From the NCBI GenBank assembly GCA_965198675.1, contig OZ240666.1:1116001-1180000 (forward strand): a stretch of DNA of 64,000 bases. The letters run 5' to 3'. Position 1 is the stretch's first letter, and every line of letters begins with the position of its first letter. The notes under the pieces are model-generated. The model made no database searches and was not told where the DNA came from. It saw only the letters and a program-made list of their open reading frames with translations. Both the position numbers and the translations under genes were made by a program. Shown in pieces: positions 17,698 through 26,261 of this stretch. This DNA comes from Prochloron sp965198675. GTDB taxonomy: Bacteria > Cyanobacteriota > Cyanobacteriia > Cyanobacteriales > Prochloraceae.

Positions 17698-18805
17698 TCA
17701 TATTGGTTGTCTGAGGCTTCGTGCACCAAAGCGATGAACTTCTCTATATCCAATGCGAACAATCCAAGGTTGAGCCCTCTGGGAATCGCTCAAATAACCG
17801 ATCAGTTGCAGTCAAGATTTCGTCTGCGACTTCAAAAGCTCCTGTCTCAATGTCGATCGCTACAATTTTGCCATAATTTCCTGCTTCAACCTTTTCGCGT
17901 ACTCTAGTTTCATAGATCTGATCTCCACGCCTAGCAAATTCTTCTTGTCGTGATAGGTAGACCCTTACAGGTTTTCCCCCACGCAGTACCGGACGTGCAA
18001 GATTTCCAAGCATCCGGCTCCTGGTGTATCATCCTAATCCCGGCGCGTTTACTCCCCATTATCCGTACCAGCTTTCAGGAAACCATATTAAGGTTTACAG
18101 TCCCCTTAGATTCTAGCTTCTCCGACCTTAGCGATTAAACCTTAACGCTTCAAACTTACGGAGAACATTGGGTTTCAAGTTCCAGTTTCAGATTACGTTT
18201 CACCCTCTCCTACGCCTGCTCCTGCGCAGCCGCGCCTGAGCAGGCTCCCCCCGCCATTAATCAATGCCGGGGGTAGACATTTGCCTATCTGCCGAGTTAT
18301 TTATTCCTCTGAACTTTCGTCCTGGCAGCTTTCGCTTTTTAGGAGAGTCCCTCCTCCCCAGGGAATTGGTGCGAATTACTTCTTTCCTACTGGCTAGGCC
18401 AGACCCTGTGGAGGTTTTCTCGTTTCACAATAGTTAGCTACGTCCAGTTTAGGCTTCTCCATACCCCGACGGCGTGGTATCTACTAGGTAGCAAAGCAAG
18501 TCTACCTTTCACATATGCCGTGTGCCATTTTGGCTAGAGCGTATCATCCTAGTTTTCGCTCTTCCCTCGTAACGAGGCTGCAAGATTCGCTTTATGCTCA
18601 CCATGCTGGACTTCCCTTAACCCTCCAGCGTCCTAGACGACTACTGAATTAGGTATTTCCCTCTAGCTGTGAGACACCTCCATCGCTGGTGATGCCCCTT
18701 CGGGTAGGGACTGGAGAGATACTCTCCCTTGGGGTTAGACGGCTAACCCACTAACTACTGCGACTATCGAGTCACACTGCTATAACGAGGTTGCCCAACT
18801 ACCAT
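17698..18805 (-). pseudogene. Small conserved gene upstream of the protease, interrupted by a group II intron
   Basis: Exon 1 is 18805-18778 (MVVGQPRYS plus one base), exon 2 is 17949-17698. Joined across the intron they read on in frame as RQEEFARRGDQIYE and KIVAIDIETGAFEV, a small cyanobacterial protein usually found just before retropepsin-like protease genes. A second lesion, one extra base near 17785, shifts the end; corrected, it reads AQPWIVRIGYREVHRFGARS and stops at 17698, overlapping the protease ATG. So splicing alone would not restore a full protein. Function of the family is unknown. Confidence 0.7.
17950..18777 (-). mobile_element. ORF-less group II intron (828 nt)
   Basis: The minus strand begins with GTGTGACTCGATAGTCGC, the GUGYG 5' end of group II introns, and finishes with CTACCTATCAC (3' AY). 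Near the 3' end a domain V hairpin is seen: AGCCGGATGCTTGG-AAAT-CTTGCACGTCCGGT (about 18018-17986). The sides fit exactly: exon phases agree and the joined exons give a sensible protein. There is no reverse transcriptase frame, so movement or splicing help would have to come from another intron's maturase. The stretch contains one embedded palindrome (CCCCCGGCATTGATTAATGG, near 18260). Confidence 0.82.
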
Positions 18806-18913
18806 CGATTTGACCTCTTTATCCAGATTCTTTCAAGCTACGATTATAGCCTGCACTTGTGTTCAAAATTGTCAAGGCATTGTTGGTTAATTTTTCCCGA
18901 TTCGGGATAGATC

Positions 18914-18922
18914 TGCTATAAT
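18914..18922 (+). promoter_or_regulatory. Extended -10 promoter before the VWA gene
   Basis: TGCTATAAT at 18914-18922, an extended -10 box, 53 bases before the VWA gene start. No good -35 box is seen, which extended -10 promoters can do without. Confidence 0.5.
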
Positions 18923-18974
18923 TGGGGCGACGCGGCGCTCTCTTGCCTAAATCTTAAGTAATTATATTATCGTT

Positions 18975-19628
18975 ATGAAATTAGATGAAGCAGTAGAATT
19001 TGCTGAAAACCAGTAACCCCGTTGCCCTTGTATTTTGTTATTAGATGTTTTTGCTTCTATGTCTGGTGCTAAAATAAATTATCTTAACAAAGGTTTGGTC
19101 ACTTTTAGAGAGGAACTGAAGGGCGATGACTTAGCTCAGAAACGAGTGGAAATAGCCATCGTTACCTTTCATAGTACCGTCACGGTAGAGCAGGATTTTA
19201 TTACCGCTGACCAGTTCGAGCCGCCGACCCTCATAGCTCAAGGTAAAACTAGTATGGGAGAGGGCATTAAAAAGGCTTTGGATCTGATTGGCGATCGCAA
19301 GAAGGTATATAAGCAAAACGGGGTGGAATATTATCGCCCTTGGGTGTTTATGATTACTGATGGCGCAGCCACAGATGAGGTGGAACAAGTGGCCAAACGA
19401 CTTAAGAAAGAAGAAGAGAAAAAGAGCGTCGCCTTTTTTGCTGTGGGGGTAGAGGGGGCAGACATGGAGCGATTGGGAGAAATTGTGGTGCGCGAACCCC
19501 TGAAATTGAAGGGATTGTGTTTCCGGGAGCTATTTCAATGGCTTTCCGCTAGTGTTCAAAGTGTATCTCACTCCCAAGTAGGAGAGCAAGTGCCGTTGCA
19601 AGCACCCACAGGGTGGGGGTCGATATAA
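18975..19628 (+). pseudogene. VWA-domain protein, TerY-like, one early TAA
   Basis: A von Willebrand factor A domain protein. The frame starts MKLDEAVEFAENQ at 18975, has a TAA at 19014-19016 and goes on PRCPCILLLDVFASMSG to 19628 (217 codons). Relatives read about ENPEPRCPC-LLLD-S-SMSG, so TAA most likely replaces a Glu codon. The metal-binding DxSxS is DVFAS here, with the first Ser lost to Phe; the later FMITDGAATDE keeps the second metal-site Asp. It overlaps the PP2C gene by one base. VWA-PP2C pairs are two thirds of the TerY-P triad; the third, a kinase, is missing. Confidence 0.75.
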
Positions 19629-20392
19629 TGAAGGTAGAGAGTGGAAATTGGCGGGTAGTTGCCGCTTCTGTTACTGGTACTAGTCACGCAAAACGAGGGG
19701 AACCCTGTCAAGATGCTTTTTCCTGGGAGATACTTCCTGGTAATATTCTCGTCGCTGCTGTGGCTGACGGTGCTGGATCTGCTCCCAGGGGGGAAGTGGG
19801 AGCTGAGATGGCAGTTAATGCAGCGGTGGGGGCAGTTGGGGAAGGGGATTTTCCTCTGACTGCTGATGACAGGAGTTACTCCTTGATTCTGGAGAAGGCA
19901 TTACAAGCAGCAAAAACTGCTGTGGAAGAGAAGGGGATCCAGTTGAATGTGTCAGTGCGGGATTTAGCTTCTACTTTAATTCTCCTGGTGACCACGGGGG
20001 ATTGTGTCGCTGCTGCTCAAGTGGGGGATGGTGCAGCAGTAATAGGCGATCGCTCTGGCAATATTATACCCCTAACTATTCCCCATGGAGGTGAATATGC
20101 TAATCAGACGACTTTTCTCATTTCTCCCCATGGTTTGGAAACCGCTCAGATAAAGATTTGGCGGGGTATGGTAGGTCACCTGGCTATTTTTTCCGATGGG
20201 TTACAAAGATTGGCTTTAAAAATGCCGGAAGGGGAGCCTTATGGGCCATTTTTCTCCCCTTTGTTTCATTTTACTACCAAAATAAGGGATGAAACGATGG
20301 CAAAAAAAGAGTTGATTGGGTTTCTGGAGTCTGGGCGGGTGAGAGAAAAGACTGATGATGATTTGACTCTCTTATTAGCAGCTTTTGCCTGA
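19628..20392 (+). CDS. PP2C-family protein serine/threonine phosphatase
   Basis: 254 residues from the ATG at 19628, which overlaps the VWA stop (TAATG). Metal-dependent PP2C motifs are in place: QDAF near residue 28, VAAVADGAGSAPRGEVGA (metal-binding Asp-Gly), ASTLILLVTTGD, QVGDGAAV, LAIFSDGLQRL and the last KTDDDLTLLL. It would remove phosphate from Ser/Thr residues, in this setting perhaps of the neighbouring VWA protein or a kinase elsewhere. A start at 19613 exists but has no ribosome site. Confidence 0.85.
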   Translation: MKVESGNWRVVAASVTGTSHAKRGEPCQDAFSWEILPGNILVAAVADGAGSAPRGEVGAEMAVNAAVGAVGEGDFPLTADDRSYSLILEKALQAAKTAVEEKGIQLNVSVRDLASTLILLVTTGDCVAAAQVGDGAAVIGDRSGNIIPLTIPHGGEYANQTTFLISPHGLETAQIKIWRGMVGHLAIFSDGLQRLALKMPEGEPYGPFFSPLFHFTTKIRDETMAKKELIGFLESGRVREKTDDDLTLLLAAFA

Positions 20393-20423
20393 CTTTTTAA
20401 CCGCAGATGCACGCAGATGATTG

Positions 20424-20587
20424 CGAAGCTTTGCGTAAGCAAAGCGCAAGCAACCGCCCTTGGCGGGAGCGGATGTTCTCTGATATGGTAGGGTGTGTTA
20501 GCGACAGCGTAACACACCAGCCAAAATTTTCAAGTGGGTTTTAGTTGATTACATCGTAGGTTGGGTTGAGGAACGAAACCCAACCTA
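20424..20587. repeat. Two small palindromic repeats between PP2C and the peptide genes
   Basis: At 20424-20472, GCGAAGCTTTGCGTAAGC followed by CCGCCCTTGGCGGGAGC, a family also found at 38345-38403 (inside ribD) and 40226-40330 (inside iscB copy 2). At 20550-20587, TAGGTTGGGTTG and AACCCAACCTA form an inverted repeat also seen at 53319-53404. No gene in this stretch. Confidence 0.8.
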
Positions 20588-20622
20588 CTATTCCTGTAGC
20601 AGAAAAAGAGTTGACTTGGTTT

Positions 20623-20814
20623 TTAGGTTTTGACGCATCTGGATCCGTTGTGAGTAGGAGCACATATGAGATTTTTACTACAACAGCAACTATCACACTG
20701 ATAGTTACACTCTTCTCCTTTATTATCACAGCCCCTCCCCATAATCTCTTCCAGTTTCAGGTCAGACAAAACCCGTGAACGAGAGGGCAAGTCGGAGAAA
20801 ATGATAGAAGTGCC
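20623..20814 (-). pseudogene. Knottin-like peptide precursor A, 5'-truncated
   Basis: An open minus-strand frame of 63 codons that begins directly after a stop and lacks the MNLLTR start shared by its sisters. The rest matches them: GTSIIFSDLPSRSRVLSD then LKLEEIMGRGC, followed by a core with Cys spacing C-x6-C-x3-C-x2-CCC and two more Cys. Eight Cys in all. Upstream, where the sisters have their start and promoter, the sequence is unrelated. Probably not expressed unless fused to another start. Confidence 0.7.
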
Positions 20815-20846
20815 TCACTGAAGTTGCTTTTCCTTAAAAGTAACCA

Positions 20847-21056
20847 TCAACGGCATCTGGTTTTACCATCATGATCTTTATGACACCCAATACCTTTACT
20901 GGCACAGCAACTATCACAGATATAGTTACACTCCTTTCCTTCATTATCACACCCACGACCCATAATCTCTTCCAGTTCCTGGTCAGACAAAACCCGTGAG
21001 CGAGAGGGCAGGTCGTCAAAAGTGATAGCAGTGCCTTGTCGAGTTAATAGATTCAT
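20847..21056 (-). CDS. Knottin-like Cys-rich peptide precursor B
   Basis: 69 residues. Leader (about 1-34): MNLLTRQGTAITFDDLPS then RSRVLSDQELEEIMGRG, with the ELxxI-x-G-G/R ending of double-glycine leaders. Core: C-x6-C-x3-C-x2-CC-x5-C-x9-C, seven Cys, rich in Asp/Lys/Gly, no aliphatic stretch. Leaving out the third Cys, the order C...C...CC...C...C is that of inhibitor cystine knots. A strong ribosome site (GGAAGCAAGGAA) and a phased repeat array stand upstream. Divergent from a parvulin-like gene fragment 149 bases away. Export, cleavage and disulfide pairing are inferred, not shown. Confidence 0.72.
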   Translation of the reverse strand: MNLLTRQGTAITFDDLPSRSRVLSDQELEEIMGRGCDNEGKECNYICDSCCASKGIGCHKDHDGKTRCR

Positions 21057-21109
21057 TTCCTTGCTTCCTTGTTCTAGCTACAGTACTATAATAGTCTATA
21101 TATGACGGA

Positions 21110-21153
21110 GTTACCTGAGAACCAGATTAGAATTTGGTCAAGATTTGGTCAAG
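21110..21153 (-). promoter_or_regulatory. Four phased 11-bp repeats (Pho-box-like) upstream of precursor B
   Basis: Read on the minus strand: CTTGACCAAAT, CTTGACCAAAT, TCTAATCTGGT, TCTCAGGTAAC. The first two are identical. The first eight bases of units 1-3 each match the cyanobacterial Pho-box consensus YTTAAYYW at seven of eight positions, with its 11-bp period. A TATTATAGT -10-like block follows (21085-21093), then CTAGAACAAGGAAGC and the start codon. Confidence 0.6.
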
Positions 21154-21205
21154 TCTCTTGTTATCATGAGTAAAGATTTGATAAAGTAGGAGTAGAAAAA
21201 AGCAA

Positions 21206-21328
21206 ATGACTGTATTAGTCCAAGTAAACGGCCACGAATTCGAGTTAGCAGAAGGAATGAGATGGTTGATGATTCATCCCCACCTGGACCAACTGCTCAA
21301 CTATTGTATCACAGAATTGCTCCAATGA
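21206..21328 (+). pseudogene. Parvulin-like isomerase, N-terminal fragment (copy a)
   Basis: Forty codons, MTVLVQVNGHEFELAEGM to NYCITELLQ, almost identical at DNA level to the start of the copy at 22335. The frame ends at a TGA that overlaps the ATG of the next gene. It is the stump left where the Rpn-type gene replaced the rest of the isomerase gene. Confidence 0.8.
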
Positions 21329-22272
21329 CAACACCCACTGACGAATATGATAGCCCGTGGAAAGAGATAATCGAAACATATTTTCAAGAATGTATCGAAT
21401 TTTTCTTTCCCGTAGCTGCAAATGAGATAGACTGGAGGTTAGGATACACTTTCCTCGATAAAGAACTACAGAAAATAGTGCGAGACGCCCAGTTGGGACG
21501 GAGATATGTAGATAAACTAGTGAAAGTGTGGCTCAAAAATGGTGACGAGCAATGGGTATTAATCCATTTAGAGGTGCAGGATGACCCGGAACCCAACTTT
21601 GAAGGACGTATATACGAATACCACTCCCGTCTCTTCCTAAGTTATAATTGTCCTGTAGCTAGCTTCGTCATTTTAGGAGATTCCCGCCCAACGTGGAAAC
21701 CGCAAGAATACAGGAATGAAATCTGGGGGTGTGAAATAACCTTCAAGTTCCCCATTGTGAAACTACTGGACTATAGTGAAAGATGGGCTGAGTTAGAAAA
21801 TAGCACCAACCCCTTTGCTACAGTAGTCATGGCCCATTTAAAAGCCAAAGAAACCCGGAAAGACGCATTGGATCGCAGGCGTTGGAAGCTGTTTATCACC
21901 AAAAGACTATACGAAAAAGGCTACCAACGACAGGATATCATCAACCTGTTCCATTTTATCGATTGGGTGATGAGATTACCGGAAGATTTAGAGGAAAGCT
22001 TTTTAGAAGATATTGACGAATACGAGGAGGATAAAAGAATGCCCTATATAAACAGCGCTGAACGTCGTGGTATACGAAAAGGACGAGAGGAAGGAAGACA
22101 GGAAGGACTGGTAGGAGCAATCGAATTAGGTTTAGAACTGAAATTTGGTTCTGAGGGTTTAGAACTATTGTCCGAAATTCACACCATTAAGGACTTAGAG
22201 GTATTGTCAGCAATTAAGGAAGGAATTAAAAAGGCAAATAATCTCGCCCAATTGCGCTCATACTATCAATGA
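21325..22272 (+). CDS. Rpn/PD-(D/E)XK nuclease-family (transposase-like) protein
   Basis: 315 residues from ATG 21325 (MTTPTDEYDSPWKEIIETYF). A nuclease core is suggested by KVWLKNGDEQWVLIHLEVQ, with the ExQ of PD-(D/E)XK folds, then EYHSRLFLSYN. The C-terminus has the charged RGIRKGREEGRQEG linker and a DUF4351-type helical end. Such genes are present in many copies in filamentous cyanobacteria and are thought to be mobile; relatives promote recombination in E. coli. It sits within an isomerase gene copy, and its start overlaps the truncated frame. Confidence 0.8.
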   Translation: MTTPTDEYDSPWKEIIETYFQECIEFFFPVAANEIDWRLGYTFLDKELQKIVRDAQLGRRYVDKLVKVWLKNGDEQWVLIHLEVQDDPEPNFEGRIYEYHSRLFLSYNCPVASFVILGDSRPTWKPQEYRNEIWGCEITFKFPIVKLLDYSERWAELENSTNPFATVVMAHLKAKETRKDALDRRRWKLFITKRLYEKGYQRQDIINLFHFIDWVMRLPEDLEESFLEDIDEYEEDKRMPYINSAERRGIRKGREEGRQEGLVGAIELGLELKFGSEGLELLSEIHTIKDLEVLSAIKEGIKKANNLAQLRSYYQ

Positions 22273-22334
22273 CCATGGTATTATAGTCTATAAATACCCA
22301 AATTACCCAATAACCATAAGAGTCCAACAAGCAA

Positions 22335-23090
22335 ATGACCATATTAGTCCAGGTAAACGGCCATGAATTCGAGTTAGCAGAAGGAATGCGACGGTTGATG
22401 ATTCATCCTCGCCTCGACCAAATGCTCAACTATTGTGTCGCAGAATTGCTCTTGAGAAACTATGCTGCCCAAAACCAAATTAGCTGTACCCCCCAGGAGT
22501 TAGAAGCTGCCCGGAAAGAATTTTCCCCGCCTCAGAACAATAAAGTGTGAGCAGTTTTGACAAACTCTTTAACCTCAGACCAACGGTCAGCTTATCAAAA
22601 GAACGTTATCGAAAGAAAACTGCTCCAAGATAAAGTTAAAGCTTCTATTGAGGATAACCAAATTGAAGCTTATTTTGCCGAACACCAGCTAGACTTGGAG
22701 GAAGTAGAACTCTACAGTATCCGACTGGGAAATAAGGAGACTGCTGAAGAAATATACGCCCAAATAACCGAAGAAGGGGAAAACTTCCACCTCCTAGCCA
22801 TGGAACATTCCCTGGACGAGGAAAGTAAACCCCGGGGAGGTTATGTGGGGAAACTATCCCGCAGCGAACTAACCGCAGAAATAGAAGCAGCTGTTTTTGG
22901 CGCTCACCCAGAGGCTGTAGTGGGACTCATTAAAACGGAAAAGGGCTATAATTTGTTTAAAGTAGGAGCAGTTTACCCAGCTGACCTGGCTTCTACCCGA
23001 GAAACCATTCGTGAGGAACTTTACTTAGCTTTGATAGCACGACTGCGGAGTGAAGCAACTGTTGTTTATCCTTGTTTTGAGGGGGAATAA
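22335..23090 (+). pseudogene. Parvulin-like peptidyl-prolyl isomerase (copy b), one in-frame TGA
   Basis: A SurA/PpiC-like protein with an N-terminal helical domain (MTILVQVNGHEFELAEGM, NYCVAELLLRNYAAQN) and a parvulin domain (EAYFAEHQLDLEEVELYSIR, FHLLAMEHSLDEESKPRGGY, then GLIKTEKGYNLFKV). The two halves are in one frame but split by TGA at 22548-22550; Trp would fit. Separately they give 71 and 177 residues. Compared with the intact copy at 25199 the order and length (251 codons) are the same. A role in folding or handling the nearby Cys-rich peptides is inferred from position only. Confidence 0.75.
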
Positions 23091-23145
23091 ATGAACCGCA
23101 GAGACACAGAGGACGCAGAGAAAGAGAGAAAGAGAGGGTTTGACC

Positions 23146-25141
23146 ATGACTTTATTAACTATCTTCCAAAGAGCAGCGACGGAATTTCCCCACAACGGGG
23201 TGGGTTATATTCAAGAAAATGGCGACGTAGTTCGTCAAACCTATACCCAGTTGTTAGAAGAAGCTAGGAAACTCGTCCATAGCTATCATAAACTAGGGTT
23301 GGAACCGGGGGATAAACTGATTTTAGCCCTGGAACAGAAACAGGAGTTTATCCCGGCATTTTGGGGCTGCATTTTAGGGGGTATAATTCCTGTCCCCTTA
23401 GCACCACCCAGCTCTCTGATAAACTCCTAATGCTAATCTCCAAAAGCTAGACAGTATTGCCCAGACTCTCAATTATCCTTTCATTTTACTGGACGCCAAG
23501 CTCATAGGGGGAATTACTTCTGAACAGTCTGAGAAGTTCTTGAGCTTCAACCACCTCAAGAACGGGACCAGTTCCGACTTTGAACACACCCCCTCTCCTG
23601 AAGACTTAGCCTTAATTCAATTTTCCTCCGGAAGCACCGGGGAACCCAAAGGGGTGTGTTTAACCCACCACAATCTTATCACCAATTTGGCAGCTATTGC
23701 CCGGGGTATGGAGCTGAACCAGGACGATATTTTTGACAGTTGGCTGCCCCTGCACCACGATATGGGGTTAATCGGGTTTCACTTGGTGCCCCTATACGGG
23801 GGGATAAATCAAGTGCAAATTAATACTATGAGCTTTATTAAATACCCCCTGTTGTGGTTGGAGAGTCTGGAAAAGGAAAAAGCTACTGTTACTGCGGCAC
23901 CCAATTTTAGCCAAGCTTTGGTCTTAGAACGACTGCAACGGCAACCCGCCAATAAGTACAATCTAGCTTCAGTGAGATTATTATATAATGGAGCTGAACC
24001 CATTGGGGTAGACTTAATGGAACGGTTTACGAGCAAAATGGCTGACTATGGATTAAGTGAACAAGCCATGTTTCCCGTCTATGGTTTAGCAGAAGCTACC
24101 CTGGCAGTTACCTTTCCCCCCCTGGGAGCAGTTAGGAAAATTGACACCCTCTCCCGTCTTGCTTTACAAACCTCCCAACAAGCAGTTACGGGGAAAGAAG
24201 GGGAAGAGGCAATGGGTTTTGTCAGTGTGGGAAAACCTGTAGCTGGTACCCAAATAAGAATTGTGGACCGGGAAGATAAACCCCTACAGGAAGGATATAT
24301 AGGGGAAATTCAAGTTCGCGGGGAAAATGTCACTTCTGGTTACTATAATAACCCCATAGCTACTGAAAATGCCTTTTGTGGAACCTGGCTGGGCACGGGA
24401 GATTTAGGTTATCTTAGGAAGGGACATTTATATGTGACCGGACGCGCCAAAGATATTATCTTTGTCAATGGTCAAAATTACTATGCCCATGACTTGGAAA
24501 ATATTGCCAGTACTGTTCCCGGGGTTAAACTGGGAAGAGTGGTTCTCTGGGGCAGCTTTGATGAAGTTTTAGCCCGAGATAAGGTGTTATTATTCCTCCA
24601 CTGTCGTAAACTAGATATTACGGTGGCCGAATTATTTTGCCAGGTGCAGCAACGTTTAAGCAGGGTTGCTGGGTTAAATGTAGATGAAATGATTCCTTTA
24701 AAAGGGAAGTCCTTTCCTAAAACTTCCAGTGGGAAGTTACAAAGGTACAAATTGGGGTTATTATATGAACAGGGAGAGTTCCAGAAGGTTATAGCTTCCC
24801 TTCAGCCCCTATTAGAGGAAGTAAAAGCTAAACGTCCTGCCAAAGTACCCCCTCGCACTCAAACGGAAAAACTGCTCCACCGAGTCTGGTGTGAGGAGTT
24901 AAACCTCCCCCCAGAAGCAGTAGGTATTGAGGATACTTTTACGGAAACATGGATAGAATTAGGAGGTAATTCGGTTCGTATGGCAGCTATGACCACCAAA
25001 CTATCCCAGCAATACCAGATTACCATAGACGAAGACATGTGGAATGAGTATCCAACTATTGCTGCTTTAGCAAGTTATTTGGACAAACGGCACCGTGTTA
25101 CCAGTTATTCCCCCCGTGGGCGTGGTCTTTTTAAAGGTTAG
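23146..25141 (+). pseudogene. Fatty-acyl-AMP-ligase-like enzyme with C-terminal carrier domain, one frameshift
   Basis: Adenylate-forming enzyme of the FAAL type. Part 1 (23146-23430) has FPHNGVGYIQENGDV to VPLAPPSS; a one-base shift near 23420 moves to the frame of part 2, which has ANLQKLDSIAQTLNYPFILL, the phosphate loop QFSSGSTGEPKGVCLTHHN, GLAEATLAVTFPP, RAKDIIFVNGQNYYAHDLE and FPKTSSGKLQR. A carrier domain ends the protein, with ELGGNSVRMAAMTTKL holding the phosphopantetheine Ser. It would load an acyl group onto its own carrier. Lies between two isomerase copies on the same strand. The shift might be a sequencing error. Confidence 0.8.
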
Positions 25142-25146
25142 AGTAA

Positions 25147-25186
25147 AAGAACCGCAGAGACGCAGAGTACGCAGAGAAAGACAAAA
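25147..25186. repeat. CAGAGACGCAGAG-type short repeat
   Basis: ACCGCAGAGACGCAGAGTACGCAGAGAAAG in pieces of 6-8 bp. The same unit precedes the ligase at 23094-23132, and its reverse complement lies at 49664-49702 after hrcA. Common intergenic repeat of cyanobacteria; here it sits just ahead of the ribosome site of the next gene. Confidence 0.8.
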
Positions 25187-25198
25187 GGAGAATAAGTA

Positions 25199-25954
25199 AT
25201 GACAGTATTGTGTCAGGTAAATGGAGCAGAGTTAGACTTGAAAGAAGCACTAATGCGCATTAGTGCTCTGAGTGACCCCACAGCTAATTTGGTTCACCAC
25301 TGCATTGAGGAAATTTTAATTCGCGAATATGCAGCCCAAAATGGCATTGCCAATAGTGATGAAGAGTTGCAAGTGGCAACGGACGAACTGCGGTACCAGC
25401 GGCGGTTGGAGTTGGTAGAAGACCTCCAGCAGTGGATGAAATCTAAATACCAAACTTTCTCCTCTCTCCAGGATACTGTCGATATTCAATTATTGCGCAA
25501 TAAAACCCTGAGTTCGGTTCCCCTGGAGCAGGTCCAGGAGTATTTTGCTGAACACAAGCAAGATTTTGATGAGGTGGAACTCTATACTATCTTAGTGGAT
25601 AGTCTCCAGAAAGCTCAAGAACTCTATAGCAAAATTACTCAAGGGGAAAGCTTCTACTTGCTGGCTTTAGAACATTCTTTGGATGAAAGAAGTAATAAGT
25701 CTCTGGGTTATTTAGGCAAAGTTACCCGTCATTATTGTCCCCCGGAGGTACAGGAAGCGGTATTTAATGCCTCCTTGGGGGAAGTATTACCTCCTCTTCA
25801 AACTAAGCGGGGCTACCAGTTATATAAGATAACTGGTATTTTCCCCGCTAATTTCCAGCAGTGTAAGTCAAACATTGAGTTTGAGATAGCTTCCCGGGTA
25901 ATGGAAGGGTTGAGGGATGATGCTGAAATTATTTTTCCTGAAGTACTCAGTTAA
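25199..25954 (+). CDS. Parvulin-like peptidyl-prolyl isomerase (copy c, intact)
   Basis: The only undamaged copy: 251 residues from ATG behind AAAAGGAGAATAAGT. N-terminal SurA-like helices (about 1-110: MTVLCQVNGAELDLKEALMR, EEILIREYAAQN, LELVEDLQQWMKSKY), then a PpiC/parvulin domain (about 112-230: VQEYFAEHKQDFDEVELYTI, ESFYLLALEHSLDERSNKS, LGYLGKVTR, LQTKRGYQLYKITG). No signal peptide, so it acts in the cytosol. Parvulins of this type often accompany cyanobacterial peptide-export operons. It stands head-to-tail with precursor C, which is on the other strand and ends 13 bases away. Confidence 0.82.
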   Translation: MTVLCQVNGAELDLKEALMRISALSDPTANLVHHCIEEILIREYAAQNGIANSDEELQVATDELRYQRRLELVEDLQQWMKSKYQTFSSLQDTVDIQLLRNKTLSSVPLEQVQEYFAEHKQDFDEVELYTILVDSLQKAQELYSKITQGESFYLLALEHSLDERSNKSLGYLGKVTRHYCPPEVQEAVFNASLGEVLPPLQTKRGYQLYKITGIFPANFQQCKSNIEFEIASRVMEGLRDDAEIIFPEVLS

Positions 25955-25967
25955 TAAATACTTGGTC

Positions 25968-26153
25968 TCAGTTACATGTGTAAGACGGTTTACAAATGTG
26001 ATTACAGCAATCACAGTCGCAGTTGCAATTATTTCCACGAGGAATACACCCCCGACCCATAATCTCTTCCAGTTCCAGGTCAGACAAAACCCGGGAGCGA
26101 GAGGGCAGGTTATCGAAAGTGATAACAGTGCCTCGTCGAGTTAATAGATTCAT
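25968..26153 (-). CDS. Knottin-like Cys-rich peptide precursor C
   Basis: 61 residues. Leader MNLLTRRGTVITFDNLPS then RSRVLSDLELEEIMGRG; core C-x6-C-x-C-x-C-x-CC-x3-C-x6-C, eight Cys in 26 residues, short loops, Asn-rich. Leader DNA is nearly identical to the sister genes while the core differs strongly. Same GGAAGCAAGGAA ribosome site and the same upstream array. Confidence 0.72.
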   Translation of the reverse strand: MNLLTRRGTVITFDNLPSRSRVLSDLELEEIMGRGCIPRGNNCNCDCDCCNHICKPSYTCN

Positions 26154-26206
26154 TTCCTTGCTTCCTTGTTCTAGCTACGATACTATGATAGTTTATATAT
26201 GGAAAA

Positions 26207-26250
26207 GTTACCTGAGAACCAGATTAGAATTTGGTCGAGATTTGGTAAAG
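26207..26250 (-). promoter_or_regulatory. Pho-box-like 4 x 11-bp array upstream of precursor C
   Basis: Minus strand units: CTTTACCAAAT, CTCGACCAAAT, TCTAATCTGGT, TCTCAGGTAAC. Same order, length and distance to the start as for precursor B. Confidence 0.6.
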
Positions 26251-26261
26251 TTTCTAGCTCA

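Larger units (their letters stand above)
15693..17701 (-). pseudogene. Retropepsin-like (clan AA) aspartic protease, split by an IS element
   Basis: Two pieces that join when 15800-17651 is removed. The first (17701-17652) reads MMQGVVNTSCEATIRL; the second (15799-15693) reads VIGNRNGQRRVVDAVIDTGYTGF and then ends in unrelated residues. DAVIDTGYTGF holds the DTG catalytic motif of small retropepsin-like proteases common in cyanobacteria. Its ATG overlaps the stop of the upstream gene (ATGA), as expected for a two-gene operon. The C-terminal half is gone, cut at the HNH fragment. Confidence 0.7.

Noticed and set aside
4960..22550. TGA read as tryptophan or selenocysteine
   Set aside because: Two internal TGA codons (4960 in the decarboxylase, 22548 in the isomerase) stand where Trp would fit. 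But TGA is the normal stop of several intact genes here (dnaJ, and many others), other broken genes carry TAA, and no recoding hairpin is evident. Point mutation or read error is simpler.
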